NCBI GenBank assembly: GCA_037968555.1
Contig: JBBKVS010000283.1
Location: forward strand, 1-25,114
From: JAWXBM01 sp037968555
GTDB taxonomy: Bacteria > Pseudomonadota > Gammaproteobacteria > Xanthomonadales > SZUA-36
DNA: 25,114 nt
Direction: 5' to 3'
Below are positions 8,301 to 13,157 of the stretch, piece by piece. The notes beneath the pieces are model-generated. The model was not told the origin of the DNA. It ran no database searches and was given only the letters and a program-made list of their open reading frames with translations. The translations under genes and the position numbers were made by a program. The first letter of the stretch is position 1; every line of letters begins with the position of its first letter.

Positions 8301-9106
8301 AGTCGAACAAGCAAGCCGCGCATCTGGGCAACAGCGTGGCCGGCGCGGGTGATATCAACGGCGATGGCTTTGCCGACATCATCGTCGGGGCCAACGAATA
8401 TTCCAACGGGCAGGGTTTCGAAGGGGCTGTTTTTTTATATTTTGGTGGCGTCGGGGCCTTCAATACCATTGCTGATGCCGGGATCGAGTCGAACCAGGTA
8501 ACCGCGTTAATGGGCTTTAGTGTGGCCGGCGCGGGTGACGTCAACGGCGATGGTTTTGCCGACGTCATCGTCGGGGCCTTCAAATATGACAACGGGCAGA
8601 CCGATGAAGGCTCTGCCTTCATTTATTTCGGCACGGCCAATGGCCGACTGGTGCAAGCCAGCCAGTATCGGCCTAACGCTACCACGCCTGTCGCACCCTG
8701 GGGCTTGTCACAACAAACAAATAGTTTCGTGGTAAAGATGCAAGCCACCAGCCCTCGTGGGCGTGAACGTGCCCGGCTTCAATTGGAAGCCTGCCCACCT
8801 GCTGCGCCCTTCGGTTCGCTGTTGTGCAAAAATTTCACAGCCACGTCCTGGACCGAGATTGGCGCCAACTCACAGGGCGTAAATTTGAGTTTGACCGCCA
8901 CTGGCCTGGACGCAACCCGGGTTTACCACTGGCGTACCCGCGTTCAATATGCACCTTTGACAGTGACTCAGGCCAACATCTTTGCCCCGCCCAAGCCCAG
9001 CTTCGGCCCGTGGCGACGGCTGCAAGCCAATGGCGATGTGGCTGATATCCGTATCGGAGTCAGTGGTCCGATGATTGAATTGATATTCGAGGACGGCTTT
9101 GAATAG
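5306..9106 (+). CDS. Large exported FG-GAP (integrin-alpha-like beta-propeller) repeat protein
   Basis: The protein has 1266 residues from the ATG at 5306, which follows GGGGGGG by six bases; an in-frame ATG at 5291 has no ribosome site. A hydrophobic segment at about residues 28-46 (HFKLLTLCCCFSLQ...) looks like a signal peptide. Residues about 50-245 form an N-terminal domain with EYFASENGNGLQAPNRAQGFRTYF-type sequence that I have seen fused to other secreted repeat proteins. Residues 251-1113 are 14 FG-GAP repeats of 62 residues. Each carries a calcium loop of type DVNGDGxAD followed by VIVGA and later YFGG. A fibronectin-like C-terminal module (about 1117-1250, ...YHWRTRVQYAP...GPWRRLQANGDVADIRIG) leads to the tail IELIFEDGFE. 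Fourteen blades could make two seven-bladed propellers. The likely role is surface or secreted binding or adhesion; the ligand is unknown. The gene stands alone between tRNA-Val and the thrS operon. Confidence 0.87.
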   Translation: MSSFWSSSPAGTVVLWSFRRFTLPTHFKLLTLCCCFSLQFSVIDLAANTEADPPVSGSWLGQAQQELAQREYFASENGNGLQAPNRAQGFRTYFDENGIALVARSADDQPLATIAVLSVGRAGSTETVGLAEVHSNAAQVTLEWFGVSARFENSAQGIAAEWTLAQRPGGSGPVLLDLDIADALPELGDAEVLLHGSSKTLRLGSTTAQDAAGRSLAVTLAIAGNQLQVAVDDTGANYPIKLMSLINGINDAFIESNQTSARLGSSVASAGDVNGDGFADVIVGAYLYDSGEADEGAAFIYFGGPGAFNTTADAQLESNQVSAQMGYSVSGAGDVNGDGYADVIVGAILYHNGQTNGGAAFLYFGGAGVFNNIADARLESDQVDARMGYSVAGAGDVNGDGYADVIVGAWLFDNGENNEGAAFIYFGGPGVFNTSADAQLESNQVSAQMGFSVSGASDVNGDGYADVVVGAPFYDNDQNDEGVALVYFGGAGTFNTTADAQLESNQVNTQMGYSVSGAGDVNGDGYADVIVGAPFYDTVQSDEGLAFVYFGGPGAFNTIADAQLEANQVNAQMGWRVAGAGDVNGDGYADVIVGANLYDNGQNDEGAAFVYFGGAGVFNNIADAQLESNQASAIFGWSVAGAGDVNGDGYADVIVGAYLYDNDQNNEGAAFVYFGGAGAFNTTANAQLESNQANADMGFSVAGAGDVNGDGYADVIVGARLYDNGQTDEGAAFLYFGGAGAINTIDYFQLEVNQANAEMGYSVAGAGDVNGDGYADVIVGARWYDNGQSNEGAAFLYFGGAGAFNTFDYFQLEVNQANAEMGYSVAGAGDVNGDGYADVIVGAHQYVNGEDNEGAAFLYFGGAGAFNTTSDALLESNQAEARMGSSVAGAGDVNGDGYADAIVGARLYDNGQTDEGAAFLYFGGAGVFNNIADAQLESNQASAIFGWSVAGAGDVNGDGHADVIVGAPLYDNGEFNEGAAFIYFGAAGAFNTSADALLESNKQAAHLGNSVAGAGDINGDGFADIIVGANEYSNGQGFEGAVFLYFGGVGAFNTIADAGIESNQVTALMGFSVAGAGDVNGDGFADVIVGAFKYDNGQTDEGSAFIYFGTANGRLVQASQYRPNATTPVAPWGLSQQTNSFVVKMQATSPRGRERARLQLEACPPAAPFGSLLCKNFTATSWTEIGANSQGVNLSLTATGLDATRVYHWRTRVQYAPLTVTQANIFAPPKPSFGPWRRLQANGDVADIRIGVSGPMIELIFEDGFE
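6056..8644 (+). repeat. Fourteen in-frame tandem repeats of 186 bp (62 residues)
   Basis: Units begin at 6056 and every 186 bases after it, to unit 14 at 8474, with no insertion or deletion across the array. Unit 14 ends early at about 8644. The core of each unit encodes GAGDVNGDGYADVIVGA with small changes. Some units are nearly identical in DNA: 7154-7252 and 8084-8182 match over 99 bases (offset 930, five units); 7451-7515 and 8009-8073 match over 65 bases (offset 558, three units); units 9 and 10 share a run of about 95 bases with one mismatch. This points to recent duplication or gene conversion. It is coding, not a CRISPR array. Confidence 0.95.
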
Positions 9107-9308
9107 AACAGTAGCCACTCCATTTTGCTGATCATTTGAAGGCAGGACCACACAAGATTCGGTCAAAATTCAGGGTTGGTTTGCAACCATAACCTTTGAT
9201 GAATTCTGTTTTTGGCCGTTCAAGTCAGCAACCGTTGCGGTAAAATCCGGAACAATCCTGATTCATATCGAGCAATCCTTTGTCATCGCCCTAATAAGTC
9301 GTTTTGCT

Positions 9309-9336
9309 TTGATCCTGCAGCCAATGGCTTTACAAT
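9309..9336 (+). promoter_or_regulatory. Probable promoter of the thrS operon
   Basis: TTGATC (9309-9314) and TACAAT (9331-9336) are separated by 16 bases. The expected start of transcription, about seven bases after the -10, falls on or next to the A of the leader-peptide ATG at 9343. The leader peptide would then be translated from an almost leaderless message. A second, weaker candidate upstream is TTCAAG (9219-9224) with TAAAAT (9241-9246). The rest of 9107-9308 shows only short inverted repeats and no gene. Confidence 0.5.
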
Positions 9337-9342
9337 GCCCGC

Positions 9343-9372
9343 ATGAACACGTGGACGCGAACTACCGCCTAG
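9343..9372 (+). CDS. Putative Thr-rich leader peptide of a thrS attenuator
   Basis: A nine-codon frame, ATG to TAG, encodes MNTWTRTTA. Four of its nine residues are threonine (codons ACG, ACG, ACT, ACC), and it lies just before an intrinsic terminator upstream of the threonyl-tRNA synthetase gene. The stop codon (9370-9372) is 11 bases before the antiterminator arm. A ribosome finishing the peptide would cover the start of that arm, while one stalled on the Thr codons would leave it free. No Shine-Dalgarno is visible. The role is inferred from codon content and geometry; the peptide itself probably has no function. Confidence 0.65.
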   Translation: MNTWTRTTA

Positions 9373-9383
9373 GCAGCCCGCAT

Positions 9384-9413
9384 CGCAAAGCGAATCCGAA
9401 AGGGCGCTTTGCG
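9384..9413 (+). promoter_or_regulatory. Antiterminator hairpin of the thrS attenuator
   Basis: CGCAAAGCG (9384-9392) pairs perfectly over nine bases with CGCTTTGCG (9405-9413). This uses bases of both arms of the terminator stem at 9399-9419, so the two structures exclude each other. I see no strong protector hairpin between the peptide region and 9384-9392, only GCGA (9357-9360) with TCGC (9383-9386). Ribosome position would therefore be the main switch. Confidence 0.6.
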
Positions 9414-9422
9414 CCCTTTTTT
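9399..9422 (+). terminator. Intrinsic terminator in the thrS leader (attenuator)
   Basis: AAAGGGCGC (9399-9407) and GCGCCCTTT (9411-9419) form a nine-bp stem with loop TTT. The T-run spans 9417-9422. It lies between the Thr-rich leader peptide and thrS, 65 bases before the thrS ATG, so it would cut off the whole operon unless antitermination occurs. Confidence 0.85.
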
Positions 9423-9487
9423 CGTATCCGCTCAAGAAAAACTTAATGGCACACATAAGTATCAAAACAGCAGGAACCAGATAGCTC

Positions 9488-11401
9488 ATGCCCATCATCA
9501 CATTACCCGATGGCAGCCAGCGCAGCTTTGACCAAGCGGTCAGCGTGCTGGATGTAGCCGCCGACATAGGCCCCGGCCTGGCCAAAGCGACTTTGGCAGG
9601 TGAAGTTGACGGTCAACTGCGGGATGCCCGCCACCTGATTGAGTCTGATGCCAGCCTGCGCATCATTACCGCCAAAGATTCAGAGGGCCTGGAAATCATC
9701 CGGCACTCGACTGCGCATCTGCTGGCGCAGGCCGTCAAGCGCTTGTATCCGCAAGCCCAGGTCACCATCGGCCCGGTGATTGCCGATGGCTTCTATTACG
9801 ATTTTTCCTACCCAGCGGGCTTCAGTCCGGAAGATCTGGACCGCATTGCTGCCGAAATGCGTCGCATCGCCAAGGATGCGCTGCCGGTTAGTCGTGAATT
9901 GATGGGCAGAGATGAAGCCATCCAGTTTTTCCGCCAGCAAGGCGAAGAGTACAAAGCCAAAATCATTGAAGATATTCCGGCAGACCAGCAAATCAGCCTG
10001 TATCGGCAGGGAGATTTCATCGACCTGTGTCGTGGGCCGCATGTGCCTGATACCGGCCGGCTCGGCGAATTCAAACTGATGCGCCTGGCCGGCGCGTACT
10101 GGCGTGGCGACAGCAACAACGAAATGCTGCAGCGCATTTACGGCACGGCCTGGGCCAACAAGAAGGACCTGGAAGAGCATCTGCACCGCCTGGAAGAAGC
10201 GGAAAAGCGCGACCATAGACGCCTGGGCAAACAGCTGGGCCTGTTTCACTTCCAGGAAGAAGCGCCCGGCATGGTGTTCTGGCACGACCACGGCTGGCGG
10301 ATTTACACCCAGATTCAAAGCTACATGCGCGGCAAGCTCAGGACTGCTGGCTACCAGGAAGTAAATACGCCGGAAGTGGTGGATATCTCCCTGTGGCAGA
10401 AATCCGGCCACGCTGAAAAATTCATTGACGACATGTTCATCACTGAATCGGAAAACCGCACCTATGCGGTCAAACCGATGAATTGCCCCTGCCATGTGCA
10501 AATTTTTAACCAGGGCCTGGTGAGCTATCGAGACTTGCCCTTGCGTCTGGCCGAGTTCGGTTCCTGTCATCGCAATGAGCCTTCAGGTGCTTTACATGGC
10601 TTGATGCGGGTGCGGGCTTTTGTGCAGGACGATGCGCATATTTTCTGCACCGAAGACCAGGTGCAGCAGGAATCTGCGGACTTCATCGCCTTGCTGTACG
10701 AAATCTATCGCGAATTTGGCTTTGAAGAAGTGCTGGTGAAATTGTCGACCCGGCCGGAAAAACGCATCGGCGATGATGCCCAGTGGGATCTGGCTGAAAG
10801 TACTCTGGCTGCAGCTCTGGATGAAGCGGGAATCGAATGGAAAGAGAATCCGGGTGAGGGGGCTTTTTATGGTCCCAAGATCGAATTCTCGCTGAAAGAC
10901 ACCATAGGCCGCGTCTGGCAGTGTGGCACTTTGCAGGTGGACTTCTTTATGCCGGGCAGGCTGGATGCGTCCTATATTGATGATTCCAGCACACGCCAGG
11001 TTCCGGTAATGTTGCATCGCGCTATCCTGGGCTCCCTGGAACGCTTCATTGGCATACTGATTGAAAACTATGCGGGTGCGTTTCCAGCCTGGCTGGCACC
11101 GGTGCAGGCTGTGGTGCTGAATATCAGTGAAAAGCAGGATGATTACTGCAAGTCTGTCTCCCAAGTCCTTAGAAATAAAGGCTTCCGAGTGGATTCAGAC
11201 TTGAGAAACGAGAAAATCGGCTTTAAAATCCGCGAGCACACCCTGGCAAAGGTTCCTTATCTGCTCGTGGTCGGTGATCGGGAAGTTGAAAACGGCATGG
11301 TTGCCGTTCGTTCCCGCGCCGGCGAGGATTTAGGCAGCATGAGCCTGGATGATTTTGCCAAACGCCTGGCTGCTGATGTTGAGCAGTTGGGAATTATTTA
11401 A
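9488..11401 (+). CDS. thrS: Threonyl-tRNA synthetase
   Basis: This class II synthetase charges tRNA-Thr; it has 637 residues (E. coli 642). An N-terminal TGS domain (1-62) is followed by the editing domain with HSTAHLLAQAV (about 74-84). The catalytic core carries the zinc-site Cys333 in PMNCPCH, the class II motif 2 block FGSCHRNEPSGALHGLMRVRAF and motif 3 with VMLHRAILGSLERF. The C-terminal anticodon-binding domain holds LRNEKIGFKIREHTLAKVPYLLVVGD. The ATG follows AGGAACCAG at rather long spacing. It is the first large gene of the operon and sits behind the Thr attenuator. The TAA stop is also the start of a dispersed palindrome shared with the region after the MerR-like gene. Confidence 0.98.
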   Translation: MPIITLPDGSQRSFDQAVSVLDVAADIGPGLAKATLAGEVDGQLRDARHLIESDASLRIITAKDSEGLEIIRHSTAHLLAQAVKRLYPQAQVTIGPVIADGFYYDFSYPAGFSPEDLDRIAAEMRRIAKDALPVSRELMGRDEAIQFFRQQGEEYKAKIIEDIPADQQISLYRQGDFIDLCRGPHVPDTGRLGEFKLMRLAGAYWRGDSNNEMLQRIYGTAWANKKDLEEHLHRLEEAEKRDHRRLGKQLGLFHFQEEAPGMVFWHDHGWRIYTQIQSYMRGKLRTAGYQEVNTPEVVDISLWQKSGHAEKFIDDMFITESENRTYAVKPMNCPCHVQIFNQGLVSYRDLPLRLAEFGSCHRNEPSGALHGLMRVRAFVQDDAHIFCTEDQVQQESADFIALLYEIYREFGFEEVLVKLSTRPEKRIGDDAQWDLAESTLAAALDEAGIEWKENPGEGAFYGPKIEFSLKDTIGRVWQCGTLQVDFFMPGRLDASYIDDSSTRQVPVMLHRAILGSLERFIGILIENYAGAFPAWLAPVQAVVLNISEKQDDYCKSVSQVLRNKGFRVDSDLRNEKIGFKIREHTLAKVPYLLVVGDREVENGMVAVRSRAGEDLGSMSLDDFAKRLAADVEQLGII

Positions 11402-11402
11402 G

Positions 11403-11545
11403 CTCTGAATAATTCATCCCTGAATTATCAGAGTACGCAAAACATAAAATGTCATTTTTGTTTTGCTTCATTTTCCATGATTTGCAATCATTGAAAATGG
11501 CGACACGTCCATGTGCCGCAAAAACTCTGAAAAAATCAGAGTTTT
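11403..11545 (+). promoter_or_regulatory. Structured thrS-infC intergenic leader with four hairpins in a row
   Basis: Four inverted repeats fill most of the gap. (1) 11403-11433: CTCTGAATAATTCA with TGAATTATCAGAG, one bulge. (2) 11437-11466: GCAAAACA with TGTTTTGC, plus an inner AAAATG/CATTTT. (3) 11469-11499: CATTTTC and ATGATT with AATCAT and GAAAATG, one mismatch. (4) 11521-11545: AAAACTCTGA with TCAGAGTTTT, a perfect ten-bp stem with loop AAAAA. The last lies 11 bases before the infC Shine-Dalgarno. Roles in mRNA processing, stability or IF3 control are possible but unproven. None has a clean terminator U-tract. Confidence 0.55.
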
Positions 11546-11572
11546 CCCAGTAACTGAAAGGAGGATACCCAC

Positions 11573-12094
11573 ATCGCAACAGGTAAAGAGACGCGGCGCA
11601 ATGATGAAATCACCGCACCGCAGGTTCGAGTCATCGACGCAGAGGGAGAACAGGCTGGAGTCATGTCAATCCAAGAGGCATTGATTCTGGCAACAGAAGC
11701 AGGAATGGATCTGGTCGAGATCGCACCGAATGGCGAACCACCGGTTTGCCGCATCATGGATTTTGGCAGGTACCGTTTCGCAGCGCAGAAGAAAGCCCAA
11801 AGCGCCAAGAAAAAGCAGAAGCAAATCCAGATCAAGGAAGTAAAATTCCGCCCCGGTACTGAAGAGGCCGATTACAAGGTGAAAATCCGCAATGTGCGGC
11901 GCTTTCTTGATGAAGGCGACAAGGTCAAAATTACCTTACGTTTTCGTGGCCGCGAAATGGCCCACCAGGAGTTCGGTACCCTGATGTTGAAGCGTATTGA
12001 GGCCGAATTGGCTGAAGAGATCACTGTCGAGCAGTTTCCGCGTATGGAAGGAAGGCAGATGGTGATGATGATCAGCCCCAAAAAGACCTCATAA
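11573..12094 (+). CDS. infC: Translation initiation factor IF-3, starting at AUC
   Basis: IF3 binds the 30S subunit, keeps subunits apart and rejects wrong start codons and initiator tRNAs. The frame opens only after an in-frame TGA at 11555-11557. Between that stop and the first ATG (11663, residue 31) there is no ATG, GTG, TTG or CTG. AAAGGAGG (11557-11564) stands eight bases before ATC at 11573. Starting there gives 173 residues with the usual N-domain (NDEITAPQVRVIDAEG...AGMDLVEIAPNGEPPVCRIMDFG), a lysine-rich linker and the C-domain (KEVKFRPGTEEADYKVKIRNVRRFLDEGDK, RFRGREMAHQE, EGRQMVMMISPKK). Starting at 11663 would delete the first part of the N-domain. A rare AUU or AUC start is the known basis of IF3 autoregulation in E. 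coli and relatives. Confidence 0.95.
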   Translation: MATGKETRRNDEITAPQVRVIDAEGEQAGVMSIQEALILATEAGMDLVEIAPNGEPPVCRIMDFGRYRFAAQKKAQSAKKKQKQIQIKEVKFRPGTEEADYKVKIRNVRRFLDEGDKVKITLRFRGREMAHQEFGTLMLKRIEAELAEEITVEQFPRMEGRQMVMMISPKKTS

Positions 12095-12255
12095 AAATTG
12101 TTTTTTCGCCCGGGCGGTGTTGTTACGCTGCCCAAATACTCACGGACTTGTGCGTACAGGGCACATTTCCTGAGCTCTGGACTTGCCCGGACGAAAAACC
12201 TCTATTTTTAAATAATTCCCAGCATTTCTTCTTCGCCCAAGTTGCGGACTATCCT

Positions 12256-12306
12256 CACTTAAATGCACATATAGGGTATTTAAGTGGCTGGGAAGTCTGT
12301 TATACT
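12256..12306 (+). promoter_or_regulatory. Probable rpmI-rplT promoter with a dyad over the -35 region
   Basis: TATACT (12301-12306) is a good -10, followed by the GC-rich TCGCGGCCC typical of ribosomal promoters under stringent control. A weak -35, TTTAAG (12279-12284), lies 16 bases upstream. A perfect nine-base inverted repeat, CACTTAAAT (12256-12264) and ATTTAAGTG (12278-12286), overlaps the -35 and could be an operator. The preceding stretch 12095-12255 contains nothing I can name apart from the palindrome CGCCCGGGCG just after infC. Confidence 0.5.
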
Positions 12307-12450
12307 TCGCGGCCCTTTAGGCAGGAAACCATGCGTTTTCTGACCGAACGGTGAGCAAAAGCGGTGCCAAGCCTAAAAGTGTCATCTCATATGACCGCTT
12401 GAGTAACGTGACATAAACAGCTCCGAAAAGGAGCAGAAAGGAGTATTTCC
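12307..12450 (+). promoter_or_regulatory. Structured leader of rpmI-rplT, possible L20 autoregulatory RNA
   Basis: TTTAGGC (12316-12322) can pair with GCCTAAA (12371-12377), enclosing an ACCG-AA-CGGT hairpin. GTCAT/ATGAC near 12381-12394 forms another. GCTCC/GGAGC (12420-12434, loop GAAAA) lies just before the ribosome site AAAGGAG. L20 is known to repress its own operon by binding leader RNA in E. coli and Bacillus, so a structured leader here fits. I have not matched it to a known L20-leader consensus. Confidence 0.4.
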
Positions 12451-12648
12451 ATGCCCAAGATGAAAACCAATCGGGGCGCGGCCAAACGTTTCAAGAAAAC
12501 CGCTTCAGGCGGATTCAAACGCGGCCATGCCTTCCACAGTCATATCCTGACCAAAAAAGATCAGAAGCGTAAACGCGGGTTGCGAGGCACCGACATGGTC
12601 GCTGCAGCCGATGTCAAGTCCATCAAACGCATGCTTCCGTACGCATAA
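12451..12648 (+). CDS. rpmI: 50S ribosomal protein L35
   Basis: This 65-residue, very basic protein is the normal length for L35. It has the family start MPKMKTNRGAAKRFKKTASG, then HILTKKDQKRKRGLR and a C-terminal VKSIKRMLPY. It is part of the large ribosomal subunit. The ATG follows AAAGGAG at good spacing. It is the first gene of a two-gene ribosomal unit, 15 bases before rplT, with its own promoter and leader downstream of infC, as in other gammaproteobacteria. Confidence 0.98.
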   Translation: MPKMKTNRGAAKRFKKTASGGFKRGHAFHSHILTKKDQKRKRGLRGTDMVAAADVKSIKRMLPYA

Positions 12649-12663
12649 TAGGAGTCCAGGAAA

Positions 12664-13020
12664 ATGGCAAGAGTAAAACGTGGTGTAACGGCACGCGCAC
12701 GTCATAAAAAGGTACTTGACGAAGCGAAAGGTTATTACGGCGCAAGGCGAAAAATTTATCGCGTTGCCAAGCAGGCGGTCATCAAGGCCGGCCAGTATTC
12801 ATATCGCGATCGGCGCCAGCGGAAGCGGCAGTTCCGCAGTTTGTGGATTGTTCGCATCAACGCAGCGGCACGGCAGTTTGGTCTGTCCTACAGCCGATTT
12901 ATGGACGGGCTGAACAAAGCCGAAGTCGAAGTCGATCGCAAGGTGCTTGCTGATCTGGCTGTTCACGACTTGGCCGCGTTTGGTGTTCTGGCAGAAAAAG
13001 CCAAGGCCAGCCTGGGTTGA
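12664..13020 (+). CDS. rplT: 50S ribosomal protein L20
   Basis: L20 binds 23S rRNA early in assembly and, in bacteria studied, represses its own operon. The 118 residues match the family in length and sequence: MARVKRGVTARARHKK, AKGYYGARRKIYRVAKQAVIKAGQYSYRDRRQRKRQFRSLWI-type N-terminal helices, then SYSRFMDGLNKA and a C-terminal globular part. GGAGTCCAGGAAA precedes the ATG. A strong terminator follows at 13091. Confidence 0.98.
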   Translation: MARVKRGVTARARHKKVLDEAKGYYGARRKIYRVAKQAVIKAGQYSYRDRRQRKRQFRSLWIVRINAAARQFGLSYSRFMDGLNKAEVEVDRKVLADLAVHDLAAFGVLAEKAKASLG

Positions 13021-13033
13021 TCTCAGTCTGCGA

Positions 13034-13075
13034 CCGGTTAGCACCGGGCGCAGCAGCCCTGCCAAAAGGCGGGGC
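13034..13075 (+). other. Two small hairpins between rplT and the terminator
   Basis: CCGGT (13034-13038) pairs with ACCGG (13043-13047). GCCCTGCC (13056-13063) pairs with GGCGGGGC (13068-13075) across an AAAA loop, with one G-T pair. They stand directly upstream of the terminator. No antiterminator pairing with that terminator was found. Confidence 0.4.
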
Positions 13076-13090
13076 AATGCAGAATGACAG

Positions 13091-13122
13091 AAGGGAAGGG
13101 CCTGGGTCCTTCCCTTTTTTTT
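13091..13122 (+). terminator. Strong intrinsic terminator between rplT and pheS
   Basis: AAGGGAAGG (13091-13099) and CCTTCCCTT (13108-13116) form a nine-bp stem with an eight-base loop; eight T residues span 13115-13122. It should end most transcripts coming from rpmI-rplT. In E. coli the equivalent place holds the pheM leader peptide and attenuator; here no Phe-rich peptide precedes the hairpin. Confidence 0.85.
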
Positions 13123-13157
13123 GGTCAATTTTCAGACAAACAGCCGGATTTGATTGA

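Noticed and set aside
6938..8323. A 461-codon open frame on the minus strand through the FG-GAP array, with repeated AxDNxxGIAIAVDIA-like units
   Set aside because: Its repeats are the mirror of the plus-strand 186-bp units. Only the plus frame has a signal peptide, known domains and calcium loops.
6056..8644. Regular repeats that could suggest a CRISPR or satellite array
   Set aside because: Units are 186 bp, contiguous and in frame with a protein repeat; there are no spacers or cas genes.
9283..9585. A 100-codon minus-strand frame over the thrS leader and start
   Set aside because: It is antisense to the leader peptide, attenuator and thrS N-terminus, with no recognisable domain.
12148..12354. 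A 68-codon frame in the infC-rpmI gap
   Set aside because: It has no family resemblance and no ribosome site, and it runs through the rpmI promoter and leader.
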